From Phaeodactylum tricornutum CCAP 1055/1 (Eukaryota > Bacillariophyta > Bacillariophyceae > Surirellales > Neidiaceae), in assembly GCF_000150955.2 (NCBI RefSeq), contig NC_011675.1, positions 759,150 through 823,149 on the forward strand: a stretch of DNA of 64,000 bases, read 5' to 3'. Made by a program: the position numbers and the translations under genes. The notes below the pieces were generated by a model, which made no database searches, was not told the DNA's origin, and saw nothing but the letters and a program-made list of their open reading frames with translations. Below, in pieces: positions 10,257 through 21,212 of the stretch. Each line of letters begins with the position of its first letter. The first letter of the stretch is position 1.

Positions 10257-11411
10257 CTAAGAACGGCGTTTCATGCCTTTCTCTGCTTCCAACAATTCGA
10301 CTTGCTCATTGATATCTTCTGCATCTGTTGCTACGCTGTCGCTGTCGTCTCTTCCGTTCTTGTCATCTCCATCGTCGACGGCTACTGATGATGACGTTTT
10401 TAGAGTGTTATTGCGCAAGGGCGACTGGCGGTAAATAGACCCACCGACGAGACACAGGGCGAGACTCAGGATACCCTTGGGCGGGGCATGCTGGTCCCAA
10501 ATCATGACGTTCAATAAGATCGTCAAACACTTGTTGATCACGCCAATTAATGTAAAAGCTATTGCGGCGAACACGGAGAGAGAAAAAGATAGTCAGTTGA
10601 CAAAAATCTGCATCAATACTCTATCATGGGAGGTCGACAACGTACAGGTTGCAGAGACGTTGCCCCGACACCACCAGCCGGCGTACCCAATACCAGTTCC
10701 GGCCGCACATCCCAACAACAACAGCGACACGGCAACACCTCCAACAGGTTTCTGCTCAACCATGTGGTCGTAGACGAAAGAACGATACTCATGTCCCATC
10801 GCGGCAAACATGAGCATGGGCGGCAACCCGAGCAAGTTCGTGTAGAGCACTGGTCCGCTGAGCGTCTTCAGGTTAACGCTTTGGATAATACGCTTCCCGT
10901 AAGCCATTTCCAGACTGATAATGAACAAGTACAATCCGGGCCAGGCGTAGGCCGCCAAGCCTTGCGTCTGAAATTGTGCGTCAAAACTGGCGTAGCCGTA
11001 CGCCCCTAAGGCAATCAAACTCAAACCAGTCCAGGACTGTAGACTGGGATATTCGCGCCCGAGAAACAGCACGTCGAGAAAGGCGACAATGCAGGGTGAG
11101 AGTGCCCGGAAGACGATAACAGTTTCAACGTTGGACATCGACAAAGACTTCATGTTGCAGAAGACGCCAACGGAGAAGAGCAAAATGTAGAACAAATACG
11201 GTAAGACGTATTGCCATTCTAGTGCGTCGACTTGGAGTCTTCCGGTATGCTTCGCGCCGTAGATGAAGATCAATGCAGCAAGGAGTTGAAATGAGACAAC
11301 GAGAGAAGGGTAAGGTAAGTGGTGCAGTGTAAGCTTGTTCAAGAGCACCAAGGTGCCGGAGCAGAGAGAATACGCCACCACGGATAAAAAGACTTCGGAC
11401 TTGAGATTCAT
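10257..11411 (-). CDS. GDP-mannose-type nucleotide-sugar transporter, two exons
   Basis: A multi-pass Golgi antiporter of the drug/metabolite (NST/TPT) superfamily that would import a nucleotide sugar, most likely GDP-mannose, for glycosylation. Exon 1 (11411-10646) encodes about eight membrane helices starting MNLKSEVFLSVVAYSLCSGT, with FRALSPCIVAFLDVLFLGRE in the middle. An 87-base GT-AG intron (10645-10559) follows. The splice restores SATSFTLIGVINKCLTILLN, the family hallmark in which G-x-x-NK corresponds to the GALNK nucleotide-binding motif of GDP-mannose transporters. Exon 2 (10558-10257) ends with an acidic tail and a KRRS C terminus, a possible ER-retrieval-like signal. It is convergent with the NBAS-like gene (109 bases apart). 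Substrate is inferred from the motif. Confidence 0.82.
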
Positions 11412-12328
11412 GATGCTAGAGCGGATGGGATGGATTCTTCTACGTTATTGTGTTGCGTTACTTTGATATGCTTCACAGTCAATATCAGAATACTTCTTTT
11501 CACAATTGGTGATTGTTCCGGGAGACAAACTGCCAATACAAATGTAAGAGGAAGATTTCGTTTGATTTGAGTACGCTCCGTGTTGCGAGCGTGACAGTTT
11601 CTCTCCCGATGGCAATAGTCGTTTTGTAGCGATACGCTCAAGCGAGTAAAATTAGGATACCTACGGTCATCTTTTTGTGGTTCACGAATTCAAAGTGCAT
11701 AAAAACTATGCCTGGGCACTCATTCAATGGATTATATCGACGAGCTATATTTATGCCCCTTTCGTGACTGTATGATTACAAATAAAAATGGCTTATGTTC
11801 TATGAGCAATATGTATACGAGGCCAACTTACTCTTAAACTTATTATCAGGCTATTTATCTTTGATTTCAAAATTGAAATCGTTCATATTTATCAGATCCA
11901 GGAAAATTCTCAAATCAGTAAAATGAATCATGAACTATTTCAAATCGCTCGCTGTCTGCTACAACGCGGAAGGTGGATGCTCGAGAGATGTAAATGACGC
12001 TTCTAACAGTAAACTCTCTGACCGATATTGATCGATGCTAGATCGAAATGCTGATGTACAATACATTCCCGCAGACTGCTTTGATTCCTACCGGCGTAAA
12101 GTTGTTTGGCCCACTGCCATTTGTTTGCTTGAAATATGCCGCGGTTCGTAGCTGTATGCATTAATTGCAAGGAATAAAGAGGATAGACCGTGGACCCAAA
12201 GAACCCGGAGTTTTGTAAAATGGTACAATGAAAATACTAGTAGTAATGGAACGGAATACCAAACTCGATTTTTTGTACAGCGGCGAAGTTTTGTGTTTTC
12301 ACAATTGACGTGGAGTACATAAAACACC
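11412..12328. other. Divergent intergenic region between transporter and poly(A) polymerase
   Basis: About 920 bases separating two genes transcribed away from each other, so it should hold both promoters. The central part (about 11650-12050) is AT-rich. It contains TAACAGTAA at 12004-12012, one variant of the recurring motif. The frames on either strand are short and featureless. Confidence 0.35.
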
Positions 12329-14906
12329 ATGAATTCGACCTCTTCTGCTTCCATGCAAAAGCCCTTCCCTGTGGATATGACCACGAAGGTCGGAGGACGT
12401 TTGTTTGAACCCGCCTTACCCGTCGTGGATGGATCTCCACCGACCGAACTAGAACTCGGCTTTCAAAGCACGCTGGACGCCTTTACGCAAACAAATATTC
12501 CTCTGGAACCAGCCGAAGGCATTCGCCGTCGCGAAAGGGTACTCAACCGCATGGGTGAGCTGTGTAGGGACTGGATTCGAACTGTCTGCATAAAGAAAGG
12601 CTTGTCGACGGACGTAGTGAACGTGGCGGGTGGGCAGTTGTTCACGTCTGGATCATACCGACTGGGTGTACACGAACCTGGTGCCGATATTGATACCATT
12701 CTCGTCTCACCGAACGCGTGTCAGCGAATGGATTTTTTTGGAACCACGATACTCTCAACCGTAGAAGGAGAAGAAGGCACTCGCGATCCAACCAGTCTCG
12801 CCGAACGAATTCGAACACACCCAGACGTGACGAATTTTGTTCCTGTCGAATCTGCTGCCGTCCCCATTCTGACTTTTGATTGGGAAGGAATTAACATCGA
12901 TTTGTTATTTGCTCGTCTCAATACAGCGTCGGTTCCCCCTGACTTTGATATTGATAACGACGCCGTTTTGGACGGCGCCGACGGGGCGACGGAAAAGTCG
13001 CTCAATGGTCCGCGGGTCACCAACCTCATTGCTGCCCTCGTGTCGGGCACACCCCAACGGTATCAAGTATTTCTAACTGTTGTTCGGTGCGTTCGTAAGT
13101 GGGCCAAGGCCCGAGGCCTCTACAGCAACAAAATGGGCTACTGGGGAGGCGTGAATATCAATATTGGTGTCGCACTCGTCGTACAGCTGTACCCCAACGC
13201 GTGCGGAGCCAGCCTCCTGCGTAAATTTTTCCTCGTTTTTAAGACATGGCGCTGGCCGCAGCCACTATTACTCACGAAACCGCACGACGCGGGCTACGGT
13301 CTGCCGGTCTGGAGCGTGGCGACGGCAGTGCGCCAGGTAGCTCCAATGATCACTCCAGCCTATCCTGCTATGAATTCGACTCTCGCCGTGTCGCGACAGA
13401 CGTTGCAAATTCTACAGGAAGAATTCAACCGTGGCCACACAGTTGTAGACCAACTATGGAAAGATTACCAAAAGAATCCGGCACAGGAGTTGAACTGGAA
13501 TACCTTGTTCGAACCGTCTGATTTTTTTATTAACTATCCGGTACGTTGTTCTTTGTTCGTCATCCTAGCAAGCTTTGTGCGTCGAAACCGTACTATCATT
13601 CAGTAAGGATTCTCACATTCTTCTCCCCCAGAATTACCTGTCCTTATGCATTGTTGGACCAACACAGGCAGAGGCACAAGCTTGGGCTGGTTTTGTCGAA
13701 TCGAGACTCCGCAAACTCGTTTCAGACTTACTAGGTCGAAGTCTCCCACTAAAAAAGATTCAGCTCTGGCCCAAAAAGCTCGAAGTATGCATCGCTGACA
13801 AATCCGCCTTACTGACACAAGCCCAGCGACAAAATTGTATTACGTACATCGTAGGTTTCCACGTCGACAAGTTGCGTATGCGGGGAGACAATTTGAATGC
13901 TGAACTCGCTTTGCAAAATTTTCGGGAATGGGAGCTGGGACGCTTTCAACCACTTATACCTGGAATGGATATTCTGACAAAAGCCTTCAAAGTCAAGGAA
14001 CTTCCCAAAATTTGTTTCGAAGATGTGTACGAGGGAGGCAAGGCAGTAGCGATGCAGAAACGCAGGCGTATGCGGGACTCAGATCCAGCGCGGCAAGAGC
14101 GGAAGCGATTGGAGCGTTTGGAAGCCCTAAAGGCCAAAATGGCCGAAATACAGCGCAAAAAGGACGCTCAGGAGGACAGAAAACGGAAACGTGATGATGA
14201 TGAAACGGAAGAAGAGGCTTTGGCTCAGGCTGTCAAAATTGAAGGTGATGGCGACACCAACGAACAAGACAACGAGAACATCCCTGAGAGCACATCAAGC
14301 AGCGCTCAAATTGAAACGGAGGAAACCGATCTATTGCAGAGCGCATTAGATACGATTCAGGAATCAGGCGATCGAAAAACACGCGAAGAGGCCGAAGCTG
14401 AAAAAGAGAAGCTCCTCTCTGGCGAGCTTTTGGACGAAGGCGAAGGGAATGCCAGTGACGAAGAGGTTGGATATACGGGGGACGGCGCGCGGCAAATGGT
14501 ATACAAAAAAGTCAAGAAGAATAATAAGTTTAAAAATAAACGGTGCCTGCCACCATCGGATGAAGACGCAGAACTATTGCGGAAGTTGGGTTACGCAATT
14601 GTCAGCGACGATGAAAGCAAAATCATTGGAACCGACCTTCATCCGCCGCTACGAGTAGACCTTGACGGACAGAAAGCTTTGCCAGATGTACCAATGAATA
14701 CCATCAAAATCAAGTTTCGGGAAAAGTTTGATATCGTGGAGTTGGATAGCAATGGCCACGTAATCGATATGGGCGACGATGATTTCAGCCCCAGCAAAAA
14801 CTGGGTCGGTCGCAAGGCTGGATTCGAATTTAAGCTCGGTGAACGGGGACTAGGGTATTATCGTACCGGAAAGGCGGTTCGCGTCCCTTCAAATACTGCT
14901 TACTAG
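12329..14906 (+). CDS. PAP: Poly(A) polymerase, two exons
   Basis: Nuclear enzyme that adds poly(A) tails to cleaved pre-mRNA. Exon 1 (12329-13540, 404 codons) holds the nucleotidyltransferase core: GSYRLGVHEPGADIDTILV with two catalytic Asp residues at about 120, a third Asp in FDWEGINIDLLFARL, and the central-domain motif NKMGYWGGVNINIGVALVVQ. A 91-base intron (13541-13631, donor GTACGT, acceptor CCCCCAG) splits the domain; splicing gives FFINYPNYLSLCIVGPTQAE. Exon 2 (13632-14906) carries the RNA-binding domain and a long acidic and KR-rich tail rarely seen in short PAPs, ending in a segment resembling an ordered extra domain (GWVGRKAGFEFKLGERGLGY-like). Total about 828 residues. Confidence 0.93.
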
Positions 14907-14999
14907 AATGCTGTATCAGAATAAATCGCCCTATCATTTTAAAAGATTGACGCAAACTCTGTCATCAAAGTGTGATTCATTTTCGAGAAATTTTACTTG

Positions 15000-15740
15000 C
15001 TATACGGACGCTGTTCCTTGCGGTTCGTCTTCTGTTTCTTCATCCATAGTCGATACTGACGGCGACAATGTTTCACCAGAGCCTCGCTTTTCAACCAATC
15101 GGGCGACAAGGTCGTCTCGTAGCGCGCCATTCATTCGTGGTGGTTATTTTCCCCACAACATGTCGGCCCCACTCTGGATCAAAGTCCGCGAGTCTTGTTC
15201 CCAATTGGACGAAACACCAAGTAATAAGCAGTGCCACATAGCCGGCGGTGTCGCTGGCGATTGCACTTCATTCCTCTGCGGCTGTGCCGTGTCCAGTCGT
15301 CGTTCTCTTTTCTTGATGATATTGATTAAAGTGACCCGGTAATACCCATCCAAGTTGTTGTGGTACTAGTTCTTGAAGATACTTTTGGTGCTTAGATGAC
15401 GAGAGCAAATTGTGCATTGAACCATGGTGCGAATTTATACTTGTCGCTTGCTCGATAGGTGTCAACAGTTGACTATGCAATCTTTTAGTCGCACAAGTCA
15501 GTCAAACAGGGGCTCTGGGCGCGTCGAAAACTTTCTTCCACATCAATCAATCGAACCCGATGCGATCTGTTTGCCTCGGTCTCTTGCATGAATTCCAAAG
15601 TTTCTTCCCCTGTGCAAATCATGACAATTTCTGCAGGGGGAAACAATGGCTGCAGCGATCGCTGAAACAGGTGCGCAATGAGCTTGCTAGGATCTACGTC
15701 ATTATTGCCTGCACTTAACGATCGGCCACTTCATGCCATC
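15000..15740 (-). pseudogene. Broken receiver (REC)-like domain, probably the former 3' part of the neighbouring minus-strand gene
   Basis: On the minus strand, just after the stop of the 15715-17004 gene, three frames in turn give protein-like sequence. The first has LIAHLFQRSLQPLFPPAEIV and CTGEETLEF (about 15700-15540). Next comes RLHSQLLTPIEQATSINS (about 15475). Last is LDGYYRVTLINIIKKRERR then LLLGVSSNWEQDSRTLIQSG, ADMLWGK, an in-frame TAA at the expected K-P position, and PPRMNGALRDDLVARL. The order matches a response-regulator receiver domain (alpha1-beta2, DG turn, beta4 with GVS, GAD..W.KPP, final helix). At least three breaks separate the pieces and no set of GT-AG introns that I tried repairs them. 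It may be a decayed domain, unusual introns or assembly errors. Convergent with poly(A) polymerase, 93 bases away. Confidence 0.5.
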
Positions 15741-17004
15741 GACTCGTCTTGACGATGCCGGGCACGGGTGGTGATCGCGGCAGGAGGTCATCGTCCGATG
15801 ACAGTATTGGCATGGAGAAAAGGGCCTTTTTACGCAGGGTGCAAGTGACCGGATCCAGTTTGGGGCGACTATATTCGGGAATCAGTTCGGGATGGTTCAG
15901 TAGATACCTTCGCGCGAGCATAATGGTATCGCATTGAAAGCGCTCTAGTTCTTGTTCGTTGAACCATTCCCGAGGTATATTGTCTTCAAACTCAGTAACG
16001 ACGACGCGTGGATCGAATTGGACCTTCTTACTCGTGCAATCCTGTGAGATAGAGGTAGATGCCGTGTCACTATGTAATGAGCAGTCTTCTTGCTCTGATT
16101 TTGAGAGAGGAAATTGTCGTAAAGTCCTGGTCAAGTTGAAAGATCCATTGCGGTGTCCCATGTCAACAAACGCAGCCTGATTCCTTGGAGACGTATCATG
16201 GTTGCTTGTTATCAAACGCCGGTAAGAACTTTCTCGAAGGATTGATCGGGGAGTGTTCATAGGATACATGCCATTCAACGATGTTCTTGTACCTTGATGA
16301 TAGAAACGCATCAAGGGAGCCGGCAGGCGAGGCAGACTCTGTTTTGAGTGGGGAGATAGTTCGTGAATGTCTCTGAAATACTCGCTTTGGACGCGTCGAT
16401 GAGCTGGGGGAGCTAAACAACGTATGTCAAAGTTGTTGATTGTCGCCACTGGACGACCCGCTCCTTGAGGATTGGTGCTCGTTGAAGAAGTAGCCGACAC
16501 ATCTGTCGTAGGCGGTACTTTTGAAAAGTGGACTTCTTCGTCGCATTCATTTTTCTCCCAGAACTGCCCAAAAATGAATCGTCGGTTTGGACTCGGAAGA
16601 CTACGGTGCCTCTTGATCGGTTGTGGAGATCTGGTGAAACAAGGGAGATTTGGTAACTCGCTACAGGATTTAGGAGACCGAGGAGGAATGGCAGAGCCAC
16701 TCACTTCTTCGTCAGAGTCTCCCAAAGGCAACGTGTCGGTCGAATTCTGTATCATACGTGGAGTTGGGCACAGGTTGATTTCAGGACCAATGTCCGCGTG
16801 AGGATTGGTATGTGTATTGAGGTTCTCAGTCTCGTTACATCCGCCTATTCCGCAATGGTGATGGTTCCGTTGTGTAAGTGCTGTCATCATTGTGCTTTTT
16901 GTGACTTGATATGAACACACGGTTGCGCAGCCTGTTGCTTGTCTTTTGCGAAGGCCTTGAATCCTTAGGTTGTTGGAGTCCCGCCAACTTAGCAAGCAGC
17001 CCAT
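15715..17004 (-). CDS. Ser/Pro-rich protein with a diatom-type conserved block; possible N-myristoylation
   Basis: Frame of about 429 residues from the ATG at 17004; a second candidate ATG is at 16890. If 17004 is used, the N terminus is MGCLLS, with Gly2, Cys3 and Ser6 as in N-myristoylated and palmitoylated proteins. Most of the chain is disordered and Ser/Pro/Arg-rich. Residues about 320-370 are compact: KKVQFDPRVVVTEFEDNIPR followed by EWFNEQELERF. To my memory similar V.F...V.V.E...W....EL blocks recur in many diatom proteins, sometimes ahead of receiver-like domains. The receiver-like remnant directly downstream suggests this frame is the N-terminal part of a longer ancestral protein. 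Function unknown. Confidence 0.6.
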   Translation of the reverse strand: MGCLLSWRDSNNLRIQGLRKRQATGCATVCSYQVTKSTMMTALTQRNHHHCGIGGCNETENLNTHTNPHADIGPEINLCPTPRMIQNSTDTLPLGDSDEEVSGSAIPPRSPKSCSELPNLPCFTRSPQPIKRHRSLPSPNRRFIFGQFWEKNECDEEVHFSKVPPTTDVSATSSTSTNPQGAGRPVATINNFDIRCLAPPAHRRVQSEYFRDIHELSPHSKQSLPRLPAPLMRFYHQGTRTSLNGMYPMNTPRSILRESSYRRLITSNHDTSPRNQAAFVDMGHRNGSFNLTRTLRQFPLSKSEQEDCSLHSDTASTSISQDCTSKKVQFDPRVVVTEFEDNIPREWFNEQELERFQCDTIMLARRYLLNHPELIPEYSRPKLDPVTCTLRKKALFSMPILSSDDDLLPRSPPVPGIVKTSRWHEVADR

Positions 17005-17374
17005 GCAGGAAAAAAGCAAGGTTCGCTTTGACCTTGGATGTCTTGTTCTTCCGGAGTTTTGTTGTTTGGTATGTGTTTTGTGAGAGATGCGAGATGGCGA
17101 GCTAGCTATCGATCGGACACGACATCAAACAAAGGCTTTTTTGCAAGGTTCGCAATGTCAAACCCGTAAATCAGTTGTTCACGAAGGACAGCGTCGGGTC
17201 GTCAAACTTGGGCGATTTCATTGGTTGTGCAGTACCACACTCCAATATTCTGTAGGTATATATCCCGATAAAGTGATTACAGCGCAAGATCACACGTAAC
17301 CAGATCAACCTTCCTGCACAATAGTGCTCTGTTGACTGTAAACTAGGTCGAGAAAAGGAATAGAACACATTAGA
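17005..17374. other. Divergent intergenic region
   Basis: About 370 bases between two divergent genes. TGACTGTAA at about 17332-17340 is a variant of the recurring motif. The first coding exon of the downstream alpha/beta hydrolase may lie here, because the long frame lacks an ATG near its start, but no convincing exon could be picked. Confidence 0.3.
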
Positions 17375-18853
17375 TTGGAGCATCGTCTGGATCAATGGAG
17401 TGTGTCCCTCTACAAATTAGAAGTGCAGGAGAATGGGCCACCTCCTTGTGTTATACTGTATTTGATAGCTTCTTGGCGAGCAGCAACAGCTTGGGTGGAA
17501 TGTGAGAGTGGAGGCATCTGCCCTGACGGCAACACATGCTGCGAAAAGACCGCTACTGCTACTGTTTCGACTAAGAAACATCACGGTTCGGTCTGTATCT
17601 CGGGGAGCGTAGGAGACATCGGGATGTGCTGCAATGACGAGGCGGTTACCGGTTGTCACGGTGGCTTTACATGTGCCAACGGTACTGCCAAAGAAAATTT
17701 GACCACTTCTTACTACTGCGAGCGCCTGGATAAAACGGATTATTCTCTGCCCAATCGTGTACCACGATACACATTGTGTTCGGTCCCTGGACCCGTACTT
17801 CAAACAATCCATGGATTTTCTGTCGTCGATAGCAATCCCAACAAACCGAAATTGGCGTATTTATCGACGATGGGTGCCATTGATTCAACCAGTCCGGATA
17901 TTCTGAATTTACATGCTCGAGTGCAGACGGTAATAATTGTGGTGCACGGTTCCAGTCGCAACCCCGACGATTACATTTGCTGTACCAATGCTGCTTTGCC
18001 CAGCTCCGAGCAGTTTCCAACGAACTCAACGACCATGCTGATTGCTCCCTGGTTTTTGGCCCCCCGAGACAACGTTACCGAAGTGTTCAACTTTGACGGA
18101 TCCACATCGGTTCCACTCTATTGGTTTGTAGATGGACCACACTACCATACGTGGCGGTTTGGTGCAAATGCACTCAACGCTAATTTGAGTTCATACACTG
18201 CCATGGATACCATCGTAAATCACTTGGTTCAAGACTTTCTCCGGTTTCCACTACTCGAACGAATTATTGTTGCGGGTCACTCGGCCGGTGGTCAGTTGGT
18301 TCACCGCTGGGCGGTTCTTTCCGGCAGTCACGCGTTTGCGGCGTCTCTTCAACACAACTTCCGCTCGCGACCAGTAGCAATACGCGTGGTCGTTGCGAAT
18401 CCAAAAAGCTACTGCTACCTGGACGGACGACGATTCATTGACGGAGAGTTTCGACTACTTGTACAGGATGAGAAAGCAGAGTGCTTACCCTACAACGAGT
18501 GGCAATGGGGGTTAGATGATGGCCCGTTCTTGTCCATACCGTATAGGGATGAAGCTTTCGCATTGGCAGGGGGGAGGGCCAAAGTTGTCGCTCGGTACGC
18601 AATGAGAGATGTTGTATACTTGTCTGGCGAACTTGATATTTTGCCCAACGGTAACTGTATGGCGCAGCTACAAGGAGCCTATCGAAAAGAACGCAGCGAG
18701 CGATACTTTGCGTCTCTCAAGAAAATATATGGCTGGCAACCTCACCGTCGTCTGGTGGTATCGCAAGTGCACCACGACCACTGCCTTATCTTCCAGAGTC
18801 CCGAAGGACATCGGGCTTTTTTTGAATCCTATGAACAGAGCTATATACTGTAA
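17375..18853 (+). CDS. Secreted Cys-rich alpha/beta hydrolase (start unresolved)
   Basis: The frame opens at 17375 and has no ATG before the mature protein, so the true start codon must lie in an upstream exon or a frame disruption exists. An ATG at 17434 (MGHLLVLYC) is one frame off. A signal-peptide-like stretch (CVILYLIASWRAATAW) leads into a Cys-rich N-terminal module, CPDGNTCC ... GMCCND ... CHGGFTC. The hydrolase follows: beta strand VIIVVHGSSRNPDDY with an oxyanion HG, nucleophile elbow VAGHSAGGQLVHRW (Ser), acid in SGELDILP and catalytic His in VHHDHCLIF. Esterase, lipase or peptidase-like activity is likely; substrate unknown. Several N-glycosylation sites (NST, NVT, NLS) fit secretion. 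Confidence 0.75.
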   Translation: MEHRLDQWSVSLYKLEVQENGPPPCVILYLIASWRAATAWVECESGGICPDGNTCCEKTATATVSTKKHHGSVCISGSVGDIGMCCNDEAVTGCHGGFTCANGTAKENLTTSYYCERLDKTDYSLPNRVPRYTLCSVPGPVLQTIHGFSVVDSNPNKPKLAYLSTMGAIDSTSPDILNLHARVQTVIIVVHGSSRNPDDYICCTNAALPSSEQFPTNSTTMLIAPWFLAPRDNVTEVFNFDGSTSVPLYWFVDGPHYHTWRFGANALNANLSSYTAMDTIVNHLVQDFLRFPLLERIIVAGHSAGGQLVHRWAVLSGSHAFAASLQHNFRSRPVAIRVVVANPKSYCYLDGRRFIDGEFRLLVQDEKAECLPYNEWQWGLDDGPFLSIPYRDEAFALAGGRAKVVARYAMRDVVYLSGELDILPNGNCMAQLQGAYRKERSERYFASLKKIYGWQPHRRLVVSQVHHDHCLIFQSPEGHRAFFESYEQSYIL

Positions 18854-19058
18854 AGAAGAAAAGGAAGGATGCCAAAAAAGTAGGAAAGGTAATGGAACAA
18901 ATGCCGAAAAATGCAGCGTTTTCGTAATGATGCACCCGCGGTCAGGTTTCCGTAAAGAGCAACTCATCAAAATGCCTTCTGGTAGACGTGGTCAACGCTT
19001 TCGCACCAGACTACCGAGATACTAGAAATACAACCATAAACCACTTCGCAACAAGTCT

Positions 19059-19613
19059 CTAGCCGGTCAATAGTTGGTCTCGGCAACGCTCACATCCATC
19101 CACGTTTGAATTGGAAACAGGTATTGTGCGTTGAATTAACGTAGCCAGCAGAGTACCAAGAGCGATGGCACAAATGTGGGCCAATGTAGTGATAGCCTCT
19201 GCCTTGACCAAATAGTAAATAATTGTGCAAACATCCAGCATCAGCACGACGCGTTCCATGACTAGTAGACTAGCATGGCGTAAGCTGTGTAAATCCACTG
19301 TTACCGGTAAAAGTTGCCGACGCTCAGTCACAATCCACCCTGCCAGCACACACCAAATAATCGACACACCTGCACAGCCTAAAATGAGACAGAGACAGAT
19401 TTGGAAGGCAGCCAAAAGGGCCAACGCTTTAGCAGCCAAAATACTTCGTTGCCGTCGGCGTTGCAAATTCGGCGTAAACTGGAGAACTGAAGCGGCATGT
19501 GTCACATTCAAAAGCAGGACAGTGTAGTTTATCTTCATATCTTGGACATTTCCAGAATAGGACAAAATGCAGCCTGTCTTAATGAAGAAGTTTCCTGTAC
19601 TGCACTCCCCCAT
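19059..19613 (-). CDS. Small multi-pass membrane protein, unknown function
   Basis: 184 residues from an ATG at 19613; MKINYTVLLL at residue 26 is an alternative start. Four hydrophobic helices lie at about 58-75, 77-98, 118-137 and 140-160 (for example LAAFQICLCLILGCAGVSII and LAHICAIALGTLLATLI), with the basic stretch QRRRQRS just before the first. The short C-terminal tail has CERC. No family recognised. The exact 9-mer TGACTGTGA sits at 19764-19772, about 150 bases upstream of the start. Confidence 0.55.
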   Translation of the reverse strand: MGECSTGNFFIKTGCILSYSGNVQDMKINYTVLLLNVTHAASVLQFTPNLQRRRQRSILAAKALALLAAFQICLCLILGCAGVSIIWCVLAGWIVTERRQLLPVTVDLHSLRHASLLVMERVVLMLDVCTIIYYLVKAEAITTLAHICAIALGTLLATLIQRTIPVSNSNVDGCERCRDQLLTG

Positions 19614-20268
19614 GGCTCAACTTTGATTCCTGTATTCATTAACTGTTATCTACTGTCGCGTCTTACATCAAGTCAGAGGCAAGCAGCGAAGGAGGGATTG
19701 ACCGGTTGCCTTGATCTACCTTCTTTGCTCCGCTTCGTGCTGTCGTCGTTTCGGAATCTTGTTTGACTGTGAATTACCAAGCCAATATCGAAAAATGTTC
19801 TGCAAATCATTTCCGAGTACCGATTGACTGGCTAGCGACAGTTCTAACTTTAACAGAAAATAAAGTTTTACAACACGACCGTGTCACATTCATGAACCAC
19901 TCTTAGAATGCTCCCCACATCTTTGCTTGCAGAATTTTCTTATTCCAAGAGTCACGATGAGTTGGCCTAGAAACTGACCCGAAACATCTAGAAACATCCT
20001 TCCATAACGTATGCCTGGAGATAACCGACACCACATCACGAATCTGTTTCAAAAAAAATCGCTAACGAGCGGTTGGTTTCAGGTCGAAGGGATGAAAAGA
20101 TCCAGGCCAATAATGGCGTGTTGCTGCTTTTTTTCTTGTTTGGTCTTTTCCTTTCCTTCCGCTTTTTGAAGACGACAATCAACTTGTCGTTATCTTTGGC
20201 GGGCGTTTCCTCTGCGGGAGAATACTTCGCCTAACGACAAGGCAACTGCGGGTCAATTTTCAGAAGCC
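19614..20268. other. Intergenic region, no gene seen
   Basis: About 650 bases holding the promoter of the minus-strand membrane-protein gene (motif TGACTGTGA at 19764-19772) and unassigned sequence with T-rich runs near 20130. No coding frame stands out. Confidence 0.3.
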
Positions 20269-20673
20269 ATGCAAATCGGAACCGCCAACGTCATTTCAGG
20301 AATAACAAAAAGAACAACACACATCATCTCTCCCAATCAGCTTTACTTTGTTAACAAGAAGGCAAACGTCAAGGAACCAATTCTGTCTCTCCAAATATCA
20401 CGACGCGATTGCTTCCAAGCTACTGGAGCTACTCTAGGGGCAGCATTTACCAGGGTCGTTGCTCTGGGATATATCAAGGGGTCGCTTAACAATGTACAGT
20501 CAGAACGGAGTTCCAAAGCAACACTTGCGCCCTTTAACTTTACCCAGATTGCAAAGGAGACGCGGATCAACATTACGCTAGAGTGTACGACAAGCCTTAC
20601 TTGTGTATCTCTGGATACAGTGACGTTTCAAAAAAAGGAGAGCTTAAAGTTACCCTCATACTCACGATTGTGA
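20269..20673 (+). pseudogene. Possible 5' remnant of the decayed mitochondrial-carrier gene
   Basis: A 134-codon frame. Its middle (ISRRDCFQATGATLGAAFT) resembles the N-terminal targeting region of organellar proteins. Its end (TSLTCVSLDTVTFQKK) resembles the first P-x-D/E-x-x-K/R signature of a mitochondrial carrier with Pro replaced by Ser (SLDTVTFQ for PLDTVKTRLQ). It then stops. The more convincing carrier remnant begins 540 bases further on. The link between the two is inference. Confidence 0.3.
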
Positions 20674-21212
20674 TCCATCCAGGACTCAAATCCCTGTGCA
20701 ATCTTTCTGTGACAGCTGTTGATTTCTATCTAAACAGAAGATCACAGATATGCACGTACGCACGCAGTTTCTGTCGAGTCTCTACAGACTTTGTTTCTAA
20801 CTGAAGACCCTTTTTGCTGAGCTAAGAGTAAATAGTTATAACGCAAGTAACCATCAAGTTTACTGAGAGTTTGTTGTCCAAAGTGTTACTACATCTAGTA
20901 GTGTTGAATACTGTGCTTTATTTGAAGTATTGGTAGTTGGAACAGTCAGTTCTGAGTCTCATGGCTGCCTTTGTACTTTGTACCACCACCCAAAGTGATA
21001 AAAGACATCTCCAATGCTGAACTTATGACTGCCACAGTGGTTATTTTGTTGTAATGGGGCAAACTTCACTACTGTATCCATTATCAACATTGAAGGCAAG
21101 GGTTCAAGCGCATGTAAATATGCAAGAGAGTACACTAAAACATAGTTTTGGTATCAATGAACGTTTGAAGGTGTTTTAATTGAATGCAGTCAAACATGTT
21201 TGAGAAGGCAAG

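Noticed and set aside
14908-15342. 144-codon plus-strand frame after poly(A) polymerase
   Set aside because: It has no recognisable motif and lies antisense to the receiver-domain remnant, which explains the openness better.
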